Positions 1 to 6,801 of a stretch of 8,514 nt of DNA are shown piece by piece. The number at the start of each line of letters is the position of its first letter. Positions within the stretch are counted from its first letter, which is position 1. Origin of the DNA: Oscillospiraceae bacterium (GTDB lineage Bacteria > Bacillota > Clostridia > Oscillospirales > Ruminococcaceae). The notes below the pieces were generated by a model. It was not told the origin of the DNA and searched no databases. It saw only the letters and a list, made by a program, of their open reading frames with translations. Both the position numbers and the translations under genes were made by a program. Location of the stretch: NCBI GenBank assembly GCA_003531585.1, contig DQFX01000072.1:1-8514 (forward strand), read 5' to 3'.

Positions 1-2312
1 GTACCGAAGCAGAAGAACTCAGCTTCCTTAGCGATGTCGTCAGCAGTCAGGGCAGCTCTCGGAATCTCGATCATGGTACCTACGGAGTACTTCAGATCAG
101 AGCCGGAAGCAGCGATGATCTCGTCAGCAGTCTTAACAACGATGTCCTTAACGAACTTGAGCTCCTTAACCTCGCCAACCAGCGGGATCATGATCTCAGG
201 AACGATAGTCCAGTCGGGGTGAGCCTTCTTGACGTTGATCGCAGCCTTGATAACGGCAGCAGTCTGCATCTTAGCGATCTCAGGGTAGGTAACAGCCAGA
301 CGGCAGCCACGGTGACCCATCATCGGGTTGAACTCGTGCAGGGAAGCAATGATGTTCTTGATGGTCTCAACGGACTTGCCCTGAGCCTTAGCAAGAGCCT
401 CAATGTCAGCTTCCTCAGTAGGAACGAATTCGTGGAGAGGAGGATCAAGGAATCTGATGGTTACAGGATTGCCCTCGAGTGCTTCGTAAAGCTTCTCGAA
501 ATCGCCCTGCTGCATCGGCTCGATCTTAGCAAGTGCTGCTTCTCTCTCTTCAACAGTGTCGGAGCAGATCATCTCGCGGAATGCTGCGATTCTGTCTGCC
601 TCGAAGAACATATGCTCGGTACGGCAGAGACCGATACCCTCAGCGCCCAGCTCTCTTGCCTTCTTAGCGTCAGCAGGAGTATCAGCGTTGGTTCTAACCT
701 TGAGCTTTCTGTACTTGTCAGCCCAAGCCATTACACGGCCGAACTCGCCGGCGATGGAAGCGTCAACGGTCGGAATGATGCCATCATAGATGTTACCAGT
801 TGTACCGTCGATGGAGATGAAGTCGCCCTCGTGGTAGGTCTTGCCTGCCAGCTCGAACTTCTTGTTCTCCTCGTCCATCTTGATGTCGCCGCAGCCGGAT
901 ACGCAGCAGGTACCCATACCACGAGCAACAACGGCTGCGTGGGAGGTCATACCGCCACGAACGGTCAGGATACCCTGAGATACCTTCATACCTGTGATAT
1001 CCTCAGGAGAAGTCTCCAGACGAACCAGAACTACCTTCTCGCCCTTAGCAGCCCACTTCTCAGCGTCGTCTGCTGTGAACACGATCTTACCGCAAGCAGC
1101 TCCAGGAGAAGCGCCCAGACCCTTGCCTACCGGTGTAGCAGCCTTCAGAGCCTTAGCGTCGAACTGCGGGTGGAGCAGTGTGTCGAGGTTTCTCGGATCG
1201 ATCATCAGAACAGCTTCCTGCTCGGTCTTGTGGCCTTCGTCAACGAGGTCGCAAGCGATCTTCAGAGCAGCCTGAGCGGTTCTCTTACCGTTACGGCACT
1301 GGAGCATGTAGAGCTTCTTGTTCTCTACGGTGAACTCCATATCCTGCATGTCGTGATAGTGGTTCTCGAGGGTGTCGCAAACCTTGATGAACTCTGCGTA
1401 AGCCTCGGGGAACTCCTTCTCCATCTGAGCGATGGGCATAGGAGTACGAACACCAGCAACAACGTCCTCGCCCTGAGCGTTGATAAGGAACTCGCCCATG
1501 AGCTTCTTCTCGCCGGTAGCAGGATCACGTGTGAACGCAACGCCGGTACCGGACTCGTTGTTCAGGTTGCCGAATACCATCGGCATTACGTTTACTGCGG
1601 TACCCCAGCTGTACGGGATATCGTTGTCGCGGCGGTATACGTTTGCACGGGGGTTGTCCCAAGAACGGAATACAGCCTCGATAGCGAGCTTGAGCTGCTG
1701 AACAGGATCGGACGGGAAGTCCTCGCCGAGCTGCTTCTTGTACTCAGCCTTGAACTGCTCTGCAAGAGTCTTGAGGTCAGCAGCGGTCAGGTCGATATCG
1801 TACTGAACGCCCTTCTCAGACTTCATCTTGTCGATGAGCTGCTCGAAGTACTTCTTACCTACTTCCATAACTACATCAGAGAACATCTGAATGAAGCGTC
1901 TGTAGGAGTCGTAAACGAATCTCTCAAACTTAGGATCGGGGTTGCCTGCGATCATAGCGTTAACAACGTCGTCGTTAAGACCGAGGTTAAGAATGGTATC
2001 CATCATACCGGGCATGGATGCGCGTGCGCCGGAACGTACGGAAACGAGGAGCGGATTCTTGAGATCGCCGAACTTCTTGCCGTTGATCTCCTCCATCTTC
2101 TTAACGCCTTCCATAGCCTGAGCCATGATCTCGTCGTTGATCTTTCTGCCATCTTCGTAGTACTGAGTGCAAGCCTCGGTAGTGATGGTGAAGCCCTGGG
2201 GTACGGGCAGACCGATGCTGGTCATCTCGGCAAGGTTTGCGCCCTTACCGCCGAGGAGATTACGCATGGTCATGTCGCCTTCGCTGAACATGTAGACCCA
2301 CTTGTTTGCCAT
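1..2312 (-). CDS. ppdK: Pyruvate,phosphate dikinase, N-terminal ~770 residues (3' end beyond window)
   Basis: Cytoplasmic PPDK, which reversibly converts pyruvate + ATP + Pi to PEP + AMP + PPi; many anaerobes use it in PPi-dependent glycolysis. The translation begins MANKWVYMFSEGDMTMRN and stays open to the window edge. Domains in order: ATP-grasp-type nucleotide-binding domain (about 1-345) with K23 in GGKGAN, R93 in SVRSGAR, D324/E326 and Q338 before RNGKRT; phosphohistidine swivelling domain (about 400-520) with the phosphorylated His458 in GGMTSHAAVVARGMG; then most of the PEP/pyruvate TIM barrel with R564 (CRTEHMFF), R620 (RFLDPP) and E749 (TMIEIPRA). These sit 1-4 residues beyond the Clostridium symbiosum enzyme numbering recalled from the literature. 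About 100 residues, including the catalytic Cys near 831-835, lie outside. The start is fixed by AGGAGGT at 2321-2327, 8 nt upstream. No frameshift is seen. Heavily biased codon use (no TTA, CTA or TCA) suggests high expression. Confidence 0.97.
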   Translation of the reverse strand, partial: MANKWVYMFSEGDMTMRNLLGGKGANLAEMTSIGLPVPQGFTITTEACTQYYEDGRKINDEIMAQAMEGVKKMEEINGKKFGDLKNPLLVSVRSGARASMPGMMDTILNLGLNDDVVNAMIAGNPDPKFERFVYDSYRRFIQMFSDVVMEVGKKYFEQLIDKMKSEKGVQYDIDLTAADLKTLAEQFKAEYKKQLGEDFPSDPVQQLKLAIEAVFRSWDNPRANVYRRDNDIPYSWGTAVNVMPMVFGNLNNESGTGVAFTRDPATGEKKLMGEFLINAQGEDVVAGVRTPMPIAQMEKEFPEAYAEFIKVCDTLENHYHDMQDMEFTVENKKLYMLQCRNGKRTAQAALKIACDLVDEGHKTEQEAVLMIDPRNLDTLLHPQFDAKALKAATPVGKGLGASPGAACGKIVFTADDAEKWAAKGEKVVLVRLETSPEDITGMKVSQGILTVRGGMTSHAAVVARGMGTCCVSGCGDIKMDEENKKFELAGKTYHEGDFISIDGTTGNIYDGIIPTVDASIAGEFGRVMAWADKYRKLKVRTNADTPADAKKARELGAEGIGLCRTEHMFFEADRIAAFREMICSDTVEEREAALAKIEPMQQGDFEKLYEALEGNPVTIRFLDPPLHEFVPTEEADIEALAKAQGKSVETIKNIIASLHEFNPMMGHRGCRLAVTYPEIAKMQTAAVIKAAINVKKAHPDWTIVPEIMIPLVGEVKELKFVKDIVVKTADEIIAASGSDLKYSVGTMIEIPRAALTADDIAKEAEFFCFG

Positions 2313-2340
2313 TGGTATATACCTCCTGAATTTGTTTGAT

Positions 2341-2373
2341 CGCTGAACCGCCCGTGCACGAGCAGGCACAGCG
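2341..2373 (-). promoter_or_regulatory. Hairpin in the ppdK 5' leader
   Basis: The arms CGCTG (2341-2345) and CAGCG (2369-2373) pair, and an inner five-pair stem (GCCTG with CGGGC on the minus strand, one G-U pair) closes an eight-base loop. The structure ends 13 nt above the ppdK Shine-Dalgarno sequence. On the minus strand it is preceded by A-runs, not followed by T-runs, so it is not a ppdK terminator. Read on the plus strand the same hairpin is followed by TTTTTGATTTTTT and would resemble a terminator for antisense transcripts. A role as an mRNA-stabilising or regulatory leader element is inference; no known riboswitch is recognised. Confidence 0.45.
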
Positions 2374-2432
2374 TTTTTGATTTTTTCTGACAGAGAATTC
2401 CAATTACAAGAACACACTCTATCACATCATTT

Positions 2433-2461
2433 ATTATAACAGATATTCTGAAAAATTGCTA
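2433..2461 (-). promoter_or_regulatory. Extended -10 promoter for ppdK
   Basis: On the minus strand, positions 2441-2433 read TGTTATAAT: a perfect TATAAT box with an extended -10 TG. The -35 element is poor (TAGCAA at 2461-2456, 17-nt spacer), which is typical where an extended -10 compensates. Transcription should start near 2426, giving a leader of about 114 nt. ppdK can therefore be transcribed on its own, separately from the upstream hydrolase gene. Confidence 0.7.
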
Positions 2462-2471
2462 GATGTTTTTT

Positions 2472-2514
2472 AAAAAATTCTGAAAATTTTCGCATTTTAA
2501 CGGGATTTTTTCAG
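2472..2514 (-). terminator. Weak candidate terminator after the hydrolase gene
   Basis: On the minus strand CTGAAAA (2514-2508) can pair with TTTTCAG (2486-2480), followed two bases later by six Ts (2477-2472). The stem is AT-rich, overlaps the hydrolase stop codon and has a long loop of about 21 nt, so termination is uncertain; partial readthrough into ppdK is possible. Confidence 0.3.
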
Positions 2515-3251
2515 ACTAAATGCTCGGCAGCCCTGTCAAGAGCCTGTGCGAGGTGCTCCGGGCGGAGCATTCTGTGACCGGTCTCCTCGATACACAGCCG
2601 CTGAATATGCGGGTTGAGCCGCAGGAATTCCTCGGTATCCGCACGGGCGACCAGCTCGTCGCGCCCTGCGTAGACCGCCAGCACATCGGGGCTGTCCCAG
2701 ATATCGGAGTGCCGCACTTCGTTCAGTTCCAGCAGCATGCTGTAGAATTCATACGGAATATTCAGCTCCCGGCTCATTTTAACGTGGAATCCGCTCTGCT
2801 TTGCAGCGTCAAGCGTGAATTCCGGCTGAAACAGCCGCATGCACCGTATCAGCGAATCCGCCATGTTGACCGCCGGGACCCTCAGCGCCACCTTCCGGAA
2901 CGAATTTCCGTAAAGCTCCATTCGCTTTAAAAGCAGGCACCCTCCGAAGCTGGTGCCGAACGCCGAGACCTCCCCGCCAAGCCACCGCAGCCAGCACTCC
3001 ACCGCAAGGATATCAGAAAGGCAGCGCTCCGGAGTCAGCTCGCGCTCTTTTTCGGTACGCTCCCCATGACAGGGAAGGTCGGGCGCGGCAACCCTGAACC
3101 CCTTATCGCAGAGCCGCTGAGCCAACCCCTCTATAGCCAGGCTGTCCTTGCTTCCGCCGAAACCGTGCACCGCGAGCACCGATTTTGCCGGATTTTCCCC
3201 GGTGAATAATTTAACCGGAACAGTTCCGATGTATTTTACTTCTGTTTTCAT
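2511..3251 (-). CDS. Alpha/beta-hydrolase fold protein (serine hydrolase)
   Basis: A 246-residue cytoplasmic alpha/beta hydrolase with no signal peptide or membrane segment. The catalytic machinery looks complete: oxyanion-loop motif HGFGG (29-33), nucleophile elbow GTSFGG with Ser101, acid Asp198 in YAGRDEL, and His226 in ETGHRM. The order and spacing match S33/S9-like esterases and peptidases, and the length is normal for a minimal hydrolase with a short cap (about 125-185). The substrate cannot be read from sequence; esterase, thioesterase or aminopeptidase activity are all possible. The start is supported by AAAGGAG at 3257-3263, 5 nt before the ATG. The gene follows the receptor gene in the same direction, but an apparent terminator hairpin sits directly before its SD and leaves no room for a separate promoter. 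Expression therefore probably depends on readthrough, or on a promoter inside the 3' end of the receptor gene. Confidence 0.92.
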   Translation of the reverse strand: MKTEVKYIGTVPVKLFTGENPAKSVLAVHGFGGSKDSLAIEGLAQRLCDKGFRVAAPDLPCHGERTEKERELTPERCLSDILAVECWLRWLGGEVSAFGTSFGGCLLLKRMELYGNSFRKVALRVPAVNMADSLIRCMRLFQPEFTLDAAKQSGFHVKMSRELNIPYEFYSMLLELNEVRHSDIWDSPDVLAVYAGRDELVARADTEEFLRLNPHIQRLCIEETGHRMLRPEHLAQALDRAAEHLV

Positions 3252-3264
3252 TTTTTCTCCTTTG

Positions 3265-3294
3265 AAAAAAGCGGAGGGCGCTGTGCCTCCGCTT
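3265..3294 (-). terminator. Rho-independent terminator of the receptor gene
   Basis: On the minus strand AAGCGGAGG (3294-3286) pairs with CCTCCGCTT (3277-3269) around an eight-base loop, giving nine base pairs, mostly G-C, followed by a TTTTTT tract (3270-3265, its first bases also pairing). It begins 5 nt after the receptor stop codon. Unusually, the U-tract runs directly into the SD of the next gene (3257-3263), so the hairpin may attenuate the hydrolase gene as well as end the receptor transcript. Confidence 0.85.
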
Positions 3295-3299
3295 ATGCT

Positions 3300-6200
3300 T
3301 TATTCAGTGGTGACTGCGGGTTCCTCGGAGCCGTCGTTTTTTTCCGTCTCCTTCGCCTCAGCGGAGGTATCCTCGGATTCTGCCGGAGCATCCTGACCGC
3401 CCTGCTCCGTCTGTTCGGAGTCAGCCTTATCAGCCGCATTTCCGCTGTGCTCGGCGGAGTGAGCGTCAAGACGTGCCTGCTGCTGTGCCGCGGCGCGCTC
3501 CTTCTTGCGGCGGATATCCTCAAGGTCGGAGTACCACAGCTTCTCGAAATCGGCAATCGGCATAGGTTTCGCGAAATAGTAGCCCTGAACCATCGCGCAG
3601 TGTATCTCGGTCAGGAACTCCACCTGCTCGCGGGTCTCGACGCCTTCGGATATCACGTCCATATCAAGGTTGTTCGCGAGATCGACAACGGTGGAAATTA
3701 CCGCCCTGCCCTTCTGGGTGTTCATCGTGTCGCTGAAGAACTCCTTGTCGATCTTTACAACGTCGACCGGCATATCCTTGAGCATGTTCAGCGAGGAATA
3801 ACCGGAGCCGAAATCGTCCAGGGACAGCTTGAAGCCTATCTCATGTAGCTTGTGCATTATCTTGAGCAGCTTCTCGGCGTTTTCAGTGAATACGCTCTCG
3901 GTAAGCTCCAGCTCGATGTACTCATACGGAATATCGTATTTATCGACTATCTCGCGCAGGCGCCAGATATAATCGTCGTAATTTAGGTGGAGTCTCGACT
4001 GGTTAACGGAGATTACCACCGGCTTCTTTCCGTCGTCTATCCAGCGGCGCATGCAGCGGCAGACTTCTTCGAGAATGAAGAAATCCAGCTCGACTACGAA
4101 GCCGTTTTTCTCTGCTATCGGAATGAAATCTCCGGGGGAAATGAACCCGAAATCCGGGCTGTTCCAGCGTATAAGAGCTTCCGCGCCTTCGATGTTGCGC
4201 GAACGCAGCCCGTATTTCGGCTGGAGGTAGCACTGGAACTCGTGGCGCTGGAGCGCTCCCGGCATAATGCTCTCGTAATCCTTCTCGCGGAGCGCGCGGT
4301 CCCTGATGGAGCCGTCGTAGAACGCGATGGAAGAGAAATGCGTACCCTTGAGCGTGCTCTTTGCGATCTTGCAGCGGTCGATAGCGGCGTTGATGTCCAC
4401 TTCGCCGTGCTTGCTCTCATGAACGCACTGGTTCAGCCGACAGATACCCGCGCTGAATACGACAGGGTACTTTACGAAAAGGCTGTTGCGGCGCATGAAC
4501 TCGTTGAATATCTCGCTTATGCGCCCGTTAAGCTCGATATCTGTCGCATTGTGTATGGTCAGCACGAAGTTATCGTCCGCCATGCGCGCGAAAACCTCGT
4601 CGTGATCAAGATGATCGGAGATGGTCTTGTAGAGGCGTTCCAGCATGCGGTTGCCCTCCTCATAGCCGAGGCGGTCGTTGACATACTTGAACTTGTCGAT
4701 ATCGAACAGCGCGATAGCCCAGCCCTCCGGGTTGGAGCGCTTGAGCAGCTTCTTGGTATCCTCGAAATACTTCGCCCTGCTTCTGCCGCCGGTGAGCGGA
4801 TCTACGTCAGCCACCCTGCGTGAGCGGAACGAGGACACGCATACGATAACGAACACCGCCGCAAGTATGGCAAGTATTCCGGCGATTATCCAAACGAGGT
4901 ATTTCTCAACGAACTCGTTGGCAGCGGAATGGCTGCCGCCGCTTACGATATAGGCATAGGTGTATACTCCAGAGCTGTTGGAGTTCATACCGCTGATGAT
5001 CTTGCCAAACATCTTCGACAGCTCCGGCATGTCAGAGCTGAACGCGAGGCACTCCGCATGTATCGCGGGGCTGACATCTATGATGTCCAGGCCGTCGTAG
5101 CCGCGGTCGAGATAGTACAGCATTTCGTATGCGCCGGCGAATGCAACGTCCGCTTCGCCGTTCTGAACCGCGTCAAGACACTTCTGCTCGGTGTCGAAAT
5201 GAAGTATCTGCGCGCCGGGATATATCTCGGAAATGTACTTTGAAATATCATCGCCGATGGCAGGGATCGCTATCATAGAATGCGCGCCGACGGAAGAACC
5301 AGCCTTTCCGACAGCGGCTATAGGCACCTTAGTGTAGGGGCGTGATATTTTCAGTCCCTGATACTTCGACATGCTGTTGGAATTCACGCCGCCGCATATT
5401 ATCTGCGCGGAGCCGTTATTCAGCGCTGTCACGCAGTCGCCGAGGGAGTCGCAGCCTATTACCTTTATCTCCAGACCGGTTGCTTTGGAGAACATTTTCA
5501 GGAATTTGTCCGTGGGGCCGCTCAGGGAGTCAGTGCCGCTTTCCAGTCGGTCTATAACAGCCGCCTGGCGGTTATAGGCAACAGTTATCACCGGGTTCTT
5601 TTCAATGAAGTGCTTTTCGGCTTCGGTGAAAGCATAGCGCTGTGCGCCGTACTTTGTGACATACTTCTCGTAAATGTCGAAAGTGAATTCCGGGTCGCTC
5701 ATGATAACGCTTGCAACGGCTGTGTCCAGCGTGCTTATCAGCGTCTCGTTCGCGGAGGAGGTCATAAAGTAGCAGTCCTCGGTGGCTACCTGGCATGCTA
5801 CCAGCTCATCTCCCCAGATACGGTAGCAGTCCTTAGCAACAGCGTCTATCTTGCCGGATTCGAAGTCGTTTTTCATCTGCGACTCGGAATCGTATCCGAC
5901 GAACTCCGCCTTGCGGATGTCAGCGCCGATGAACGCTCCGTTTATGAAATACTTGCTGTAGTCTTCCTTTAAATAACCTATGCGGCTGCTTTTCAGCGCT
6001 TCGTAATCCTGGAACGATATGTCGCTGTCAGCCGGAATATATATCGCGGTGTACTTTGTCATGAGCGGAAGGTTCGTGAGGGATAGGCGGATGGGTTCGG
6101 CGGGGCCTGCCGCAGAGGTCATACCCTGCCATGCGTTTAGCTCCTGTGAGCTTACGCAGGGGATAACGTCGACCTCTCCCTTTGCTATCTTTGAAGCCAA

Positions 6201-6452
6201 CTCGGGTGCGGTACCCTCCACGAAGGTGAAGGTCAGGTCGGAGCGCTTCTGTATTTCTCTCAGGAAATCGAAGGCGTAGCCCGTGTAGTTCCCTCCCACG
6301 GCGGAAATGCCGTAATCAGCGTTAACGCCGACAACTACCGTGTTTCCGGCGTCGGCAGCGTAAACGGCGTAAGCCCCGGCGGGAATGAACATCAGCGCCA
6401 TCATCAGCGCTGCCGCCAACGCTGCGGCTTTCTTCAAACACTTCCTTATCAT
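3300..6452 (-). CDS. Tandem solute-binding-domain receptor with degenerate GGDEF and intact EAL (c-di-GMP phosphodiesterase)
   Basis: A 1050-residue membrane sensor. A signal peptide (1 to about 29-33: MIRKCLKK, hydrophobic core, AYA/YAA cleavage options) precedes two extracytoplasmic SBP_bac_3-like domains (about 38-265 and 287-505), one transmembrane helix (about 517-540), GGDEF (about 547-712), EAL (about 725-975) and an acidic, Ala/Glu/Asp/Ser-rich tail (980-1050). The GGDEF domain keeps DPLTG and FDIDKFKYVND, but the signature is ADDNF (625-629) and the RxxD inhibitory site is absent, so cyclase activity is unlikely. The EAL domain has every expected catalytic residue: E758 (EAL), N817 (VNQS), E849 (ELTE), D879/D880 (DDFGSGYSSL), K900, E936 (EGVET) and Q956 (QGYYF). 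The inferred role is hydrolysis of c-di-GMP to pGpG, gated by a small ligand such as an amino acid. The start is supported by GGAGGTG at 6457-6463, 4 nt upstream. It has its own promoter and terminator. Confidence 0.93.
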   Translation of the reverse strand: MIRKCLKKAAALAAALMMALMFIPAGAYAVYAADAGNTVVVGVNADYGISAVGGNYTGYAFDFLREIQKRSDLTFTFVEGTAPELASKIAKGEVDVIPCVSSQELNAWQGMTSAAGPAEPIRLSLTNLPLMTKYTAIYIPADSDISFQDYEALKSSRIGYLKEDYSKYFINGAFIGADIRKAEFVGYDSESQMKNDFESGKIDAVAKDCYRIWGDELVACQVATEDCYFMTSSANETLISTLDTAVASVIMSDPEFTFDIYEKYVTKYGAQRYAFTEAEKHFIEKNPVITVAYNRQAAVIDRLESGTDSLSGPTDKFLKMFSKATGLEIKVIGCDSLGDCVTALNNGSAQIICGGVNSNSMSKYQGLKISRPYTKVPIAAVGKAGSSVGAHSMIAIPAIGDDISKYISEIYPGAQILHFDTEQKCLDAVQNGEADVAFAGAYEMLYYLDRGYDGLDIIDVSPAIHAECLAFSSDMPELSKMFGKIISGMNSNSSGVYTYAYIVSGGSHSAANEFVEKYLVWIIAGILAILAAVFVIVCVSSFRSRRVADVDPLTGGRSRAKYFEDTKKLLKRSNPEGWAIALFDIDKFKYVNDRLGYEEGNRMLERLYKTISDHLDHDEVFARMADDNFVLTIHNATDIELNGRISEIFNEFMRRNSLFVKYPVVFSAGICRLNQCVHESKHGEVDINAAIDRCKIAKSTLKGTHFSSIAFYDGSIRDRALREKDYESIMPGALQRHEFQCYLQPKYGLRSRNIEGAEALIRWNSPDFGFISPGDFIPIAEKNGFVVELDFFILEEVCRCMRRWIDDGKKPVVISVNQSRLHLNYDDYIWRLREIVDKYDIPYEYIELELTESVFTENAEKLLKIMHKLHEIGFKLSLDDFGSGYSSLNMLKDMPVDVVKIDKEFFSDTMNTQKGRAVISTVVDLANNLDMDVISEGVETREQVEFLTEIHCAMVQGYYFAKPMPIADFEKLWYSDLEDIRRKKERAAAQQQARLDAHSAEHSGNAADKADSEQTEQGGQDAPAESEDTSAEAKETEKNDGSEEPAVTTE

Positions 6453-6554
6453 GAAGCACCTCCGATATATGATGCGGTGGATTTACTAACATTATTGTCA
6501 AAATATTACCGCGTAAACACCAAAAAAAGGCAATAAACAAATTGAATCAAAGAT

Positions 6555-6583
6555 ATTATACCAAATTGTTTCGTTAATTGCAA
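6555..6583 (-). promoter_or_regulatory. Promoter for the GGDEF/EAL receptor gene
   Basis: On the minus strand the sequence reads TTGCAA (6583-6578), a 17-nt spacer, then TATAAT (6560-6555) preceded by TGG, which makes an extended -10. Transcription should begin near 6548, leaving a leader of about 95 nt before the ATG. Confidence 0.75.
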
Positions 6584-6638
6584 GGGCTTTGTAAAAGTTT
6601 TTCATAGAAAGGCAATAAAATATAAAATAAATTGTAGA

Positions 6639-6693
6639 ATTTGCACAAGAAACTTGACATAGGGTTACAAATGTGATATACTGTATTTGCACA
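6639..6693 (+). repeat. ATTTGCACA direct repeat bracketing the GH13 promoter
   Basis: ATTTGCACA occurs exactly at 6639-6647, just upstream of the -35 box, and at 6685-6693, covering the expected transcription start, 46 bp apart. The first copy is the right half of an imperfect dyad, TTGT...ACAA (6632-6648). A shorter relative, AATTGCACG, lies in the leader at 6759-6767. The placement is what one expects of operator sites, but the binding factor is unknown and chance cannot be excluded. Confidence 0.45.
6654..6682 (+). promoter_or_regulatory. Strong sigma-A promoter for the GH13 gene
   Basis: A consensus TTGACA (6654-6659), a 17-nt spacer, then TATACT (6677-6682) with an extended -10 TG at 6674-6675. 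Transcription should start near 6689, giving a leader of about 112 nt. A promoter this close to consensus usually implies either high expression or control by a repressor. Confidence 0.88.
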
Positions 6694-6699
6694 CTTTTA

Positions 6700-6719
6700 G
6701 AGATTTTAGCTAATTTCTC
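6700..6719 (+). promoter_or_regulatory. Candidate operator palindrome just downstream of the GH13 start site
   Basis: GAGA (6700-6703) and TCTC (6716-6719) flank the perfect palindrome TTAGCTAA (6706-6713), giving a 20-bp imperfect dyad at about +12 to +31 relative to the predicted start. Its position suits a repressor roadblock. It does not match the catabolite-control (cre) consensus, so any regulator is unknown. Confidence 0.3.
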
Positions 6720-6801
6720 AGTTGTTTACGACATGATTTATATGTAAAACATCTTGTGAATTGCACGCATCTCTTATTTAAAACCTAAGGAGAACTGCTT
6801 T

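Larger units (their letters stand above)
6453..6801. other. Divergent intergenic region between receptor and GH13 genes
   Basis: This 349-bp, AT-rich stretch has no credible gene. It carries a leftward promoter (6555-6583), a rightward promoter (6654-6682), leaders of roughly 95 and 112 nt, and SD sites at 6457-6463 (minus) and 6787-6792 (plus). The motif TTGCA occurs four times on the plus strand (from 6578, 6641, 6687 and 6761), the first inside the leftward -35 box and two others bracketing the rightward promoter. An imperfect palindrome lies at 6700-6719. Confidence 0.8.

Noticed and set aside
219..2339. 706-residue plus-strand open frame
   Set aside because: It is the codon-register antisense of ppdK, begins at a GTG with no SD, has a Leu/Val/Ser-rich composition typical of reverse-complement frames, and is explained by missing TTA/CTA/TCA codons in ppdK.
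3987..4823. 278-residue plus-strand open frame, with other long plus-strand frames under the receptor gene
   Set aside because: Antisense to a gene with clear SBP/GGDEF/EAL domains; no SD, promoter or recognisable protein features.
6498..6692. 64-residue minus-strand open frame in the divergent intergenic region
   Set aside because: AT-rich chance frame that overlaps both predicted promoters, with no SD.
6723..6736. Possible CcpA cre box in the GH13 leader
   Set aside because: The central CG is present, but several fixed positions on both arms mismatch the cre consensus.
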